From: Agarophyton chilense
Taxonomy: Eukaryota; Rhodophyta; Florideophyceae; Gracilariales; Gracilariaceae
DNA: 64,000 nucleotides
Reading direction: 5' to 3'
NCBI GenBank assembly: GCA_030374765.1
Contig: JARGXX010000099.1
Span: forward strand, 1,798,001 to 1,862,000
The notes under the pieces were generated by a model, which was given only the letters and a program-made list of their open reading frames with translations, ran no database searches and had not been told where the DNA came from. The translations under genes and the position numbers were made by a program. Position 1 is the first letter of the stretch. Every line of letters begins with the position of its first letter. Positions 43,058 through 53,647 of this stretch are shown one piece after another.

Positions 43058-44480
43058 TCACTTGAGCCCTGCTCGAGCGAATCTGTCTATACTCATTTGG
43101 GCCATGGGGTAGAATGGATACATGGTTAGTGTTCAACTTTGCGAGCGATCTTGGAAGTCGGAACAAAGGGAGCGAAAAGGGGGAGTTCTTACCAAGCATT
43201 GAAGCATTTCCTTCTGCTCCACCTGAGTGGTAGTATATCAGGTCCTCGTCTCTGGCAGCGAGTCTTTTCTCTTGTATCGCAAGCATCACCTCTTCCCACG
43301 TTTTTGGAGCATACACAAGGTCAAAGTCGAACGCCCCGCCTGTAGAGCGAGACAACTCTTTCCACATCGCAAGCTTCTCCGGTCTTATATCTCCAAAAGT
43401 TGCTCGAAGACGAGGTCGGAGAATGTCAGGGAAAGGAGTAGTCTTCATATTTTCCCCTGCGTTCACGTCATACGAATCAAGCCATCTGATTTGTTTCACC
43501 AGATACCGTTCATCTCCAGACACTGGCACCGCTACTACCTTCGCATGGGATTGCAAATACTTTTGAAGATAAAAGGCAGTTGTTCCAGTGCCTGCAGACA
43601 AGAAAACGATTGGTCTTTTCAGTGCAAGAAGCCCCTCCATTCTGAGTTGTTTTATCTGATCCTGTAGCTCATATGCCAAGATCTTCACGCCATATTCAGC
43701 CCCAGGCCACGCTCCTCCTTGGGGGATGAAAAGAGAATTCTTTTGAGATATATTGTATCCCAAATCATGAAGTATGTTAAACGCCACATCTCCGATTTCT
43801 TGCGGTTTGGTATCTGTGAATCCATCCCTGAAAGCTTCTAATCCAATCTGTACGTGCTCCATACCAACCTCCACAGCCACCCTTAAGTTTCCTCTTGAAC
43901 CACTTATTCTTTGCGGGGTAGGTCTCGTGATGTACACGAAACGTTTCCCGAAATGTTCGCATAAGTACGCCAGAGCAAGCATCGCGTTGGATTGGGCCCC
44001 ACCGTATGAAACAATGCAATCATATCTTTGTATCGCATTTTCGACAAAGAGAGAGTGAAATTTTCGCAGCTTGCTTCCGGCAACGTTGGCAACCTGCAAT
44101 AAATCATCTCGTTTAACGAAGATCGTTCGATTTCTGAATTTGATTGGCGTTATTGGAGTTGGACTCAATGTTCTTTGAGAATTTGCAACAGAACAAAGGC
44201 TTTTAACCCCGAAACTACTTTTCAAGTATCGACCGCATAACTGTCTGAGGCCATTGCGGAGGAGCGAATCTCTCGAATAACGAGACGACCAGAAGGCCGA
44301 CTGTGCTATCCCCAAAGGATTTCTGATAAAATGCAAATTGGTTTGCTTTTGTTGCCCGAAAAACTCGACCTTGACGTGCTTTTTGTATAGAGTACTGATA
44401 TTCGAACTCTCATCTAAAGGCAACACTAAGTGCTGGATTTGCAATTGCGAACGAACGAACATAGGACTTTTCTCGCGCAT
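43058..44480 (-). CDS. D-cysteine desulfhydrase / ACC-deaminase family PLP enzyme (two exons)
   Basis: Fold-type II PLP enzyme. Family members convert D-cysteine to pyruvate, H2S and ammonia, or open the ring of 1-aminocyclopropane-1-carboxylate. Exon 1 is 44480-43193 and exon 2 is 43086-43058, joined by a 106-nt GT-AG intron with a CTAAC site, giving 438 aa. The PLP lysine is K137 in AGSKLRK; SYGGAQSNA (158-166) binds substrate and phosphate; SAGTGTT lies further on, and the spliced end SML-DRFARAGLK matches the family C-terminus. Without splicing the frame runs on antisense through lepA exon 4, which is unlikely to be real. About 100 N-terminal residues precede the catalytic domain and probably target an organelle. 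Substrate cannot be decided from sequence. It converges on lepA; a Mutator-like element sits 110 bp upstream of the ATG. Confidence 0.87.
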
Positions 44481-44590
44481 GAATCTGGGACGACAAGTGG
44501 GAATGAATGCTGAACGAATCTGAACATAACCAGCCTGTCAGGTCTGCGATATACGCAGGCCTTCAAATGCTACCTGAGCTACTCAGCAAG

Positions 44591-44855
44591 GGCAGGAGGC
44601 CAATCGACACGGCGTCGCTGACGTCGGACTTCTGACCAATCAGAAAGCTAGGTTCAGATCTCCGTACCTTGCAAATCAGCTCGTTTAGGCCGATCCGCTC
44701 TCCACCTATAGAAAGACTAGGCTCAAACATTGCCGCAACTCCCCCCATTCATCCCCATCCAAGTCACCACTGAAGTCAGCTTTGATAGACAAAGTGGCGC
44801 GCTTTTCAAATCGAAAGAATGACCGTCATGTTTCAGTGATGAGAATCGATCAATC
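44591..44855 (+). repeat. Left terminal inverted repeat of the MULE
   Basis: 265 bp, the reverse complement of 48973-49237 with about five differences. Preceded by target-site copy CTCAGCAAG. Confidence 0.95.
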
Positions 44856-45225
44856 TTCGTGGACGTATAAAGCGATGTCTTGACATTTTGACTATCTTGG
44901 AATCACAACCAACATTTTTGTTTGTATACATGCGCTGCTGCCATTCCCACGCTTGATATCGGTGTCAAAGAATCTCCCTCGTGGATGATATTCGACTGAT
45001 ATACTATGTTTCTACATAATCCACGTTCAGTTCCAGCAGTCGCCTGAGACACATCGAGAATGCGACCAACATGATAACAGCTGAAGAACCTGCTTTAAAA
45101 ATGAAAGCAAATGATGGAATTGTTCATACTACTGAATATCCTGTACTCTCATCTCTGAGGACACTTGACACTATACAGCTCAAACATGCTGCCGGGCCCA
45201 TATTGTGCCAAATCGATCCCAGTTA

Positions 45226-45837
45226 TATGGAGCTCAACACATATCAAGCGCTACATCGACATGGCTCGGGATGCGCCTTTTACGTGACGAAGGGGTCCTC
45301 GCCATGGTTATACAAGAGCAAGAAGAGGTCTTCAAAGCTACAAATGGCGAATTGAACTATTGGGCTCTGACCAGAATGGATCTTCTCCATTCATGTATGA
45401 AAGAAACGTTGAGAATGCACCCACCTTTAATGTTCTTGATGCGAAAGGTACTTGAGCCACTCCCAACTCTTGAAGGGCGCTTTGTAATCCCAGTAGGTGA
45501 CTACGTCGTTGCTTCTCCTAGCGTGACAGACATGCTTCCCGATGTCTTTGCCGAACCAAACAAATGGGATCTTGATCGTTTCTTGCCGCCCCGTGAAGAA
45601 GAGAAGGTAACCCCGTATTCTTTTTTTGGTTTCGGTGCAGGCGGTCATGGCTGGATGGGGGAAGGCTTCGCTTACGTCCAAGTCAAGACGATATGGAGCA
45701 TTCTGTTGAAATTTTTTGATTTGAAGGCTATCGGAAATGATGATCCGGAACCTAATTACGACGCCTTAGTTGTGGGGCCTGCATATGGAAAATGCATGGT
45801 AAGATACAAACGCAGGGCGCCGATTGATACTACGTGA
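45226..45837 (+). pseudogene. Captured C-terminal fragment of sterol 14-demethylase CYP51
   Basis: About 200 residues match the C-terminal 40% of CYP51, the P450 that removes the 14-alpha-methyl group of sterol precursors. Order: a degraded I-helix (GAQHISSATSTWLG; family AGQHTSS), QEQEEVF, LTRMDLLHSCMKETLRMHPP with the ExxR motif, FVIPVGDYVV, WDLDRFLPPREE, then FGFGAGGHGWMGEGFAYVQV and QVKTIWSILL. In the haem loop the family has FGAGRHGCMGE; here Arg is Gly and the haem-ligating Cys is Trp (TGG at 45652-45654), so haem cannot be bound normally. The N-terminal 60% is missing and no good start exists. It runs opposite to the transposase inside the MULE, as expected of transposon gene capture. 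Confidence 0.88.
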
Positions 45838-46303
45838 AGCTAGTCATGGCAGGCTTGAAATCGTTGTAAATCGCACTAGCTTTCTTTCTTATCGGATGTA
45901 TCTTGTATACATTCTAGGAGATCAGGTCAACGGAGGGGATTTCGAAAGATCGTGCTGCGACCGAAAGCTTAATACAAAGAAGGGGCCGCGTAGGAATGTC
46001 GTTTTGTTCCGGCTCTCGCGTCTTGGGTATCTGTACGCTCTGCATACATCGAATGTAAACGTTCCGGAAAAGCTTTGGATTCTATATTTGAAGGTACATA
46101 CTCTATCACATATCACATTTACGAACACAGGTATATTTCTACTGAAGGTGAACACTCTCGACTATGTCTATCGCTTTTTGTTGACTTGATTCTATTATCT
46201 CTTGATTACTAACGCTACGGGATCCTGCAGTTGATTCATGAGACATCCTTTCGACCTCTGTTGCCGTACCATCAGTCACAATGTTACTAAGCCTACCCTT
46301 TTT

Positions 46304-48989
46304 TTATTTAAACTTTTCCGTGAAGCTTTTTTTCCGATTTTTTATCTTTTGGGAGTGTCGCGTCGGTGGTAGGAGTTCTGGAATGAGATGTCCATCTTCT
46401 CGGTCTGCAAGAACAATTCTTGACTTATCAGTCGTCGTACATTTGTTGGGTGTATTTTGGTCTGGCAGTATTGCTTTTGAAACCATTTCGCCTCTACGGA
46501 AACGATCCTTAACTTCATTCAGAAGGTCCTTGAAGCTTTCCACTGCAGAGGGTCCTATGCCTTCTACCAGTCGATGAATTTGGTTGAAAATGGCATAGTT
46601 ATCTGACCATTTGATATGTTTTCTGACTTCTGCTTCTGATGTTTTGCTGATGAAACGGTCCAGATCAATATCATTGTTGCTATTCTGGAGATCGGCGAGT
46701 TCCATTTGCTTATTAAGCGCTTCCATGTCTATAACACCGGACATATTTCGAAGCTTGCATATGTGCTCTAACGATACCGTATCCGAATCAGAACGCCAGT
46801 ACAGATCGAAGAATGTTTCGATCTCAATGTAATCTTCCAACACTTCCTTCATTCGTGGTTCACGCATGACCAGGTCATTATATGCATACGCGCATCTAAT
46901 GATATGCCTACAAGGGAATCCCATGGATTCCATGTTGTTGCAATCGCAACGAACATGCAGCTCGCTTTCAGGTCCATTCTCGGTTTCCATGTTGCTTCTG
47001 ACAAAAAGAACCAACAAAGGCGAAGATGGACTCTCTGCAGATGTATTCTCGGTCTTCTTTAGTTTTTCAATCAGAAGAAAGCTCCAGGTCAGCTCAAAAC
47101 ATACAACGGAGCTCAGCATTGCCTTCTCTGATCCCTTCAACTCTGGCCAATGCACTTGACCCAATTCTGTTACATATGCGCTCTTCACAGCGTAGTTGCG
47201 GGATGACTCAACGCTTATTTCTCTGTACTTTTTAAGGGAATAACTCGTGTATTCAAATATAAGTTCATCAAGAATCGCATGAGGCAGGGGCAGCATAGAA
47301 GTTCGCACGGCACGGTACTGGGAACTTAAACTCAACCGAGATCTTATTAGTGACTCTTTCTGTTCCTCGGCTCGCTTTTTTGTAAGAATCTTCAATTGTT
47401 TGGGGATGTCACTAATAGGAAGTTTCTTTGTGAGGACGTAGGCACGATATCCCGAATTGGATGCCTCAGTATACCCCGTGCCCTGAAAAAAATATCGTTT
47501 CGGGACAGCCATAAAACGAAAACATGCGATAAGCAATTGCGGTCGATGAACGTATAAGTAGGTGAACCAGACAGGGATTTTGTTGGTGATATCAATAAAG
47601 TACTTCCTGATGAACTCATCGCGACGTTCAGTAAATATTGCAAGCGTCTTCGAGCGGCGTAGATTGAAAAGATCACGGGACATATCATCGCACCAACTTG
47701 TGCGTTTGATGTGAGCACACCAGCTAGTCACATTCCTTATTTGGTTTTGGTTCACGTGCCATTCATCAAGGACTATAAATGAATTCCCAAACACCTTCTC
47801 TGTTGCAGAAATACAGGCTGCACTCTGGTCCATAGCGATAATGGCTGGAGAAATAGGAATCATTGACTTAAACTGAGAAAGAACTTCAGTAAAGTCTGCT
47901 TCAGTTTCTCCGCTACTAAACCCCATAAAAAAAGTAAGAACAAACCCATCGTTAGATCTTTCATTTATAGTTATAAGTGGAAATCCATATCGATTAGCTA
48001 CAGCTTTGCAGTCCACTAAAACCCCCGGTACGACACCAAATGTCTTGTAGTCCTCAATCCACTCCGAGAATGCCCAGCAAGTGGATACCATTCTTCCTTC
48101 AGAATCATGAGTCACATAGTATCTGTTCTCAACGTTCTCTTGGTGCAGCGATACGAGCTCTTTGAAGAGCTTCGTAGAGCTTCGTACACTCAAGATCCCG
48201 ATGGTTACTAATGCTACGACCATACCCGATCATTTTCCGCACGGAATTGGGGTTTATGACAATTTCGTACTTATCTTTCAGATACCGAATGGTATCTGGA
48301 AGCGAAAAGTGAAGGCTATTTGTCATATGTAGAGCTTCTCTTCTCATCTTGGGACGCAAATGCCTAATTCCAGCTCTGTTTGTAGAGGGGGGATGGTTGT
48401 GCCTTGCTTCTTGAAAGTCGCCGACGTACAACTTTCCTTCTCCCTCTTTATCCGATATAAGAGTTTTGAATGTCAAAGAAAACCCACACAGTTCTATATC
48501 ATCTTTCTTGCGACATTTCAAGATGCTCTCCTTAAGCACGCGATTGTCCTCAACCATTCCAGAACCATGATCTGCCTCTATCTCGCCCAAGAAGATAGAC
48601 GTTCTGCATTTAAGACTGTACCCCATTGTCTCCGCAATAAACCTGATCTCTTTAATTACTTCTCGCCTAGGAGCATCTAGCGGGAGACTCCCGAAATAAG
48701 AAATCACCGCTGCTTTAAAGAAGTCGTCCACATCATTTTCAGGAGAACCACCTTTCTTGTCAGCTAAAGCATCGCATTCAAAGCCTTTTCCTGTTTACTT
48801 CTCTATATCTGAGACGTTACCAGAAACATCCTCTGTGATGTGAAGCAAATCTGTGGGCACGTTCTCCCCGTCGTCGAGAAACAGGAACTGTTCGATAAGT
48901 TCCGCAGCTCGTCCATTTTCTATATCTCGTGGATGCATGTTGGAGATTTTGCCCTCCTTTTCAGATAGCGCTGATTGATCGATTCTCAT
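46304..48989 (-). pseudogene. MULE transposase with SWIM zinc finger, broken
   Basis: Cuts and pastes the element between its TIRs. Read from the ATG at 48989 (MRIDQSALSE), inside the right TIR. The N-terminal region (to about 48.2 kb) has a FAR1/GCM-like Cys/His-containing DNA-binding layout. The DDE core includes GVLVDCKAV (first Asp), IIAMDQSAA (second Asp) and the VLDEWHVNQN segment in place of the usual CxxH. The SWIM finger CDCNNMESMGFPCRH lies at about 46.90-46.95 kb. Two lesions are visible: an in-frame TAA at 48795-48797, and a tandem 10-bp duplication (AGAGCTTCGT at 48166-48175 and 48176-48185, plus strand) that shifts the frame. Everything downstream is open for over 600 codons, so the breaks are recent. 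Confidence 0.9.
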
Positions 48990-49237
48990 CACTGAAACAT
49001 GACGGTCATTCTTTCGATTTGAAAAGCGCGCCACTTTGTCTATCAAAGCTGACTTCAGTGGTAACTTGGATGGGGATGATTGGGGGGAGTTGCGGCAATG
49101 TTTGAGCCTAGTCTTTCTATAGGTGGAGAGCGGATCGGGCTAAACGAGCTGATTTGCAAGGTACGGAGATCTGAACCTAGCTTTTTGATTGGTCAGAAGT
49201 CCGACGTCGGCGACGCCGTGTCGATTGGCCTCCTGCC
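48973..49237 (-). repeat. Right terminal inverted repeat of the MULE
   Basis: 265 bp, the reverse complement of 44591-44855. Followed by CTCAGCAAG. The likely transposase ATG (48989) lies inside it, so the TIR supplies promoter, leader and the first five or six codons. Confidence 0.95.
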
Positions 49238-49465
49238 CTCAGCAAGTGGTACGCTGGAAACACTGGGTGCATCCCATTATTCGCAGTTTCCCAGAATCCC
49301 AAACGGTTGACCAATGGATGCAAGACAGGTAAGATTGCTTCTGTCCCAGATCTGAGAATCTGGACCGGGTAAGGGGTTTCCCGTCCAGTTTCCCAGATGG
49401 AGTTTGTGGTAAGTTGTAAGTAAGTGAGCAGAGATGTTTTTACGCTAAAACAGAATGTTCTCCAT

Positions 49466-50266
49466 CTAACTTGTTTGTAAACCATCTACCACCAAACCTT
49501 CTTGCCACGAAGTGGACGACCACTCCGAACTTTTCATAACGTCTGTTATACTGCAAGCATGTTTTCTGCTTCCTGTCACACTGTTTGTCTTGCTCATTGG
49601 CGACAAAGAACGATGTTTCAACCGCCCAAATCTACGAACAAGAAGTACCAAATTTCTTTTCACTGAGATCTTGAAGGCCCATTTCCATACTACACCTTGG
49701 CGGAAGTTCGTTGTGTGTGGGACATAAACGTTCATGCTAGCCACAAACTTTCCTCGATCACTGTTCTTCGCCAACTTGTTGCAATTGTTTGAATCCACTC
49801 GACCAAAGATCAAACATGGTTCTCCATTTCGTGTTACAACCAGCCAAAAGGGCCGAAAATCGTTCTTTCGCTCCGACGATCTTTTAGATTTGGCGCTGTG
49901 GTACATGAAATCTGGAGATGTTGAGTATACATTGTGCCCTATATTTGACATCATGCCGTCTTCTTTTTCGAAGTGGTTGGACTTTTCTTTAGATGTGCTC
50001 TGGACTGTGGTTGTCGATCCCCGGAAACGGTAGTTTCGAATTAATGGCCAACTGCGGAAGAAATGGGAGAATCTAGCGACTTTCTTCAGAATAGTCGGCC
50101 TCATGCGTTTGCACTTCGCGGTGTTTTTGCAGTCAGCGACGGAGCACGTCTTCTTTGCGCTGATATCGTTCATCCTGAAACACAAAACGCATTTTATAAT
50201 GCAATGAGCCGGAACGTCGAGGCCACGAACTTGATAGTATGGAACTTTAAGGGAGAAATAATTCAC
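49466..50266 (-). CDS. Unrecognised basic protein frame
   Basis: A 266-codon frame on the minus strand; a plausible internal ATG at 50173 gives MNDISAKKTCSVADCKNTAK. It is Lys/Arg- and Ser-rich, with a Cys-rich start (CSVADCKNTAKCKR) and a hydrophobic stretch (RPFWLVVTRNGEPCLIFG). I find no known domain. It lies just outside the right end of the MULE. It could be a host exon, a transposon relic, or chance. Confidence 0.3.
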   Translation of the reverse strand: MNYFSLKVPYYQVRGLDVPAHCIIKCVLCFRMNDISAKKTCSVADCKNTAKCKRMRPTILKKVARFSHFFRSWPLIRNYRFRGSTTTVQSTSKEKSNHFEKEDGMMSNIGHNVYSTSPDFMYHSAKSKRSSERKNDFRPFWLVVTRNGEPCLIFGRVDSNNCNKLAKNSDRGKFVASMNVYVPHTTNFRQGVVWKWAFKISVKRNLVLLVRRFGRLKHRSLSPMSKTNSVTGSRKHACSITDVMKSSEWSSTSWQEGLVVDGLQTS

Positions 50267-50388
50267 GACTGCGTAAACTTTCCAGGAAGCTGAAATGAGA
50301 GCAAGCTGGCTTACGTCTCGGGACTGTATTGGCCGTTACTGATTGAAGATTAGAACACAACGCCAGGCTTTGCTGTTCTAGCGCATCT

Positions 50389-50751
50389 GTGAAAAATACG
50401 AAGATAACAAAGGGTAAGGTCGTGCGACCCCGTAAAAGTAACGAAATGAAATCAATGCCTCATTCATCAGGTTGGGCGACCATAGACCTTGCTCTCCAAC
50501 GTATATATCCCAGCGAACTTCATAGTGCCGAGTGGGGTGTTCGAGGGCGAAGGGGCCTGTTCCTTCGACTGACTATACGCCTGCCGGGCGACCACTACAA
50601 ACGCGGTCGCATGCTGGGCGTAGCCTGCCACCTCGTTAATTATCGGACTAGAGCGGTAGGATACAATCAAATTGCTGCCGTTTACGGCGCACGCAATTGT
50701 TCAGAGGCCAATCCTTGTTTAATGGGGGGGTCTGTAGCACTGCGCGATTGA
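50389..50751 (+). pseudogene. DDE transposase C-terminal fragment (Harbinger-like)
   Basis: The stretch HSAEWGVRGRRGLFLRL, then LPGDHYKRGRMLGVACHLVN and YRTRAVGYNQIAAVYG resembles the C-terminal end of DDE_4-family transposases, where a catalytic Glu sits in an AEWG-type motif and a helix ends in LxNYRxRTVGxxQI. Nothing of the catalytic core is present upstream, so it is a fragment. It differs from the remnant at 28714-29336, so it is another family. Assignment from remembered motif patterns only. Confidence 0.4.
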
Positions 50752-51054
50752 GTATCTACTTCAATCTCCCCTCCGTCACCTCTGAGCGCCCGTCCCTTAG
50801 AATCATGTGGCTGCCGCATCTGCATCGAACGGCCAGTTTCACTGCGTACGCAAAAATCCGCAACGCCTGGTCTCCTGGATCTAGATCTTGTCGAATGGCT
50901 TGGGTGTATTGGAGGGGTACTCAAATGAGTCTTTATAATATGTGCATTCTCGTCCTCAAGTTTTTGCCGTTCTCGTATTTCCTCAACAGCAGTCTACAAC
51001 GCTTTGGAAACTCTGGCGGCACTTGATACAGTATTCGGAGTAATGTTTAAATCA

Positions 51055-52650
51055 TTTGTGGCCAGAAAGTTTCTCAAATCACCACGAACTTGCTTTCGAG
51101 GATGTAAGATGCGGCTCATTAGCTGCGGAATCGCTGTCATCCACATGTACGACGCAATTGAAATCATTGCGCTCTGCTTTTCTGCCTGCACAATCTGCTC
51201 ATAAGGCAGACAACGCTCTGCTGTCTCTGTATCATGCAAGGCAGTATGAAAGTCAAACCACGCGGTGAGCATTCGCGGTAACGCTTCAAAGATGCTTTTA
51301 TGACCGTTCGACAAAGCCTTCGCAAAACTGCGGATCACACCCGGTACGTGTTATTGATGGTTCTCAACAATTTCGACGTCGCTTCCTGATCGGCAACGAT
51401 TCTTGTTGCTGGGGTAGGGGTAGATGATTAGAGCGACAATGGCCGCGTCGGCTTTAGCACCTGCCTGTAGTATCGAATCAAAGTTATTTCCAAGCGCGTA
51501 GAACGGCTGCTCACGGTTGGCTCCAAACTGTGCCGATTATTGATAGTATCATAGAATTCTTTCTGACGTTTTGTAGCGCGTTTCTTCACTCCAAGTACCC
51601 GCCAGCGCTAATGCTGTACATATCTGTCCATGTATGACATTCTTCTGTCCAGCAGCAACTCGTTGACATGCAAATCTGCTCAGATCTCCTTTAAGGCGGT
51701 CCACTTTTCTCTTTGTCGCTAACAAGGAATCAGATTCGTCTCCGTGAGCACGGCGAATGTGACCTAATTCTATATTTGCCGCGTTGATCATGTCACTGTT
51801 TATATTTGCGGTTATCAACGCTCGAAATGAGGACGCCGACGTTGCACTCTGCACATTCGCGCTGTAGCCATTCACAGAACTGTTTTTCTCTCTGAAAGAA
51901 AGAAGGCAGAAGCGAGCTGCATTTTGAGCTTCGCACAAAGAATGAACTAAGGTGATAATGGGATACGCGCGATGGTAGCTTTCTCTCAGAGACCGCAAAA
52001 GCGGCTGAATGAGATGACGACGAGCAAGGGATGATTCTTTCTCCAGGGGTTCAAGTTCCTTATTCCGAAAACACAACAGCATATTTGCAAAGTGTGTTGT
52101 GTATCCCAACATCCAGAGGGCTTCTGCCTGTTTTTCATTGGCGTGAAATGGGGATGTTTCTACCAATACATCACGCAAATGTTCAAGCTTCTCCCAACGA
52201 CCGAGACGCCAGGCCACAGCAATATCATGATCTTTGGCTGTCTGGCGCAGCTTATTTCATGGAGTGTTGAGGAGTATGCTAATTCTTTTGTATGTGAGAG
52301 CATTGTCTCCCAATGCCCCAATGTCATCGAGCAGCTCAAGAAGACGTCATGAAGGGCAGCACTTCTTGAATCATTGGCGAGCGCATGTTCATACGTGGTC
52401 AGCGCCTTGTCATATTTCCCCGCCGCTTTCGAATCACACATGATCTCAGTTAATGCGCTTTCAAGACGTAAGTTAGCTCACCCCCCAAGTTGGGAACATC
52501 TTTAATGTTTGCAAATGCTTCATGAAGCACTTCCAGAGCTTCAGTCTTATAATTCGCACAGTAAATGTCACTCTTTCTCGCCCTGCCTCGAATTATGCCA
52601 ATTTAAGATGGCCACCCGTGATACCCTGTATTCGCTTTAGTATTTCGCTC
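51055..52650 (-). pseudogene. ATR-type PIKK kinase fragment (FAT domain), decayed
   Basis: ATR is the DNA-damage checkpoint kinase; this piece covers only its helical FAT repeats. Read from 52650 downward: KRIQGITGGHLKLA, YDKALTTYEHALANDSR, HWETMLSHTKEL, AWRLGRWEKLEHL, GTWSEETRYKTSERIL, EQPFYALGNNFDSIL, then SFAKALSNGHKSIFEALPRM, LTAWFDF and WMTAIPQLMSRILH. These follow the ATR order (usual forms: AAWRLGRWD; SLPRLLTLWFD; TAIPQLISRICH). At least three in-frame stops (51549-51551 and two more before 51345) and a frame change near 52220 make it non-functional. The kinase domain is absent downstream. Element B' inserted at 52651 cuts its upstream side. ATM or another PIKK is less likely. Confidence 0.6.
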
Positions 52651-53096
52651 TGTAAGGAAATGTCTGTTTGGTCATTGTACGGGTCTCGACCGGTGGTAGC
52701 GTGGTAGAGCAGGTCCTAAGGTTCGAATCCTTGACGGTGGCACTCCCAGAGTACTTGGTGCAATACGCTGGCGTTTACTGCGTAGTCCTAAAGGTTGGAG
52801 CTACGGTAACGATAGCTTGAAAACCAAAGGGTGGAACTAATACACCAAAAAGGGTTATTTAGTATCCTAACGGTTCCTACCGTACTCTAAGGAAGAAGCG
52901 TCACTAAAGCCAAGTAAATAGTACTGGCAAGGCGCTAGGATCTCCTTTGAACTGTAATGCTAATCTATTACACTAATTAGAATAAATTATTAATCTACAT
53001 GAGTCCACCTAAGGTCGACCAGTCCACGTGGCGTTGGTAAGATTCTTCAAGGCCCGGCGGCTTACAGTGCTCAACCGTTATCATCGCATCTTCACA
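52651..53096 (-). repeat. 3' LTR of element B'
   Basis: 446 bp, the same length as both LTRs of element B; starts TGTAAGGAAATG and ends CTTCACA. Contains the intact GGTTCGAATCC box seen in the B LTR at 14886-15331. Confidence 0.88.
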
Positions 53097-53647
53097 TATA
53101 TCCCTCCTTAAGTTTCGGCCGTCACGGCAAAGTCCAGATGGCCTCATGATTGACCCAGGGGACGCGAACACGTCGTTGCTACCGGTACCATTGGGTGCGA
53201 AGGGACGTCGCGTCGCCATCGCCTGTGGGGATGCGAAGTAGTGTGACCTGACCATTGGCGCCGTAGTGGAAATTAATTGGCCTAAAGACTGAAACTCTAG
53301 CACGCCGTGAGTGCTGGCCATTGATTCATCCCCGGCGTATTCTTCGCGTTGCGTTGCTGAGATGGTCCATTGGCTTCTTCTCCTCTGACGGTCATTGGGG
53401 TCTTCTTTAGTCTTCGCTCTTTGTTCAGGAATCCTCCGCGCTTCATCCACCGTGGTTCACGCCCGTGAGTCCGCTCGGGTTAATTCCGTTACCTCGTCTT
53501 CCCATCGTGGTACTTTTTTATTGGTCGCGTGCGATGCCAAACTCGCCTTATAAGCCCGTCGGATATGCTATTCTCCCTCCGGACTATGCCACTTCCGTCG
53601 GCTTTCCTATCCATTTCCCGGCGGACCAGCCTGTAGGCAGAGTAACA

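Larger units (their letters stand above)
44591..49237. mobile_element. Mutator-like DNA transposon (MULE) with captured CYP51 piece
   Basis: 4647 bp bounded by 265-bp terminal inverted repeats (44591-44855 and 48973-49237) starting GGCAGGAGGCCAATCG, about five mismatches between them by eye. A perfect 9-bp target duplication CTCAGCAAG flanks it (44582-44590 and 49238-49246), the length typical of Mutator elements. Inside are a minus-strand MULE transposase with a SWIM zinc finger (46304 to about 48989) and a plus-strand CYP51 fragment (45226-45837). The high TIR identity indicates a recent insertion; the transposase is nevertheless broken, so this copy would need help in trans. It inserted between a PLP-enzyme gene and unassigned sequence. 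Confidence 0.95.

Noticed and set aside
52688-52760. A tRNA gene in the LTR of element B'
   Set aside because: A perfect B-box is present, but no cloverleaf, anticodon arm or acceptor stem can be folded. Reported only as a tRNA-arm-like segment.
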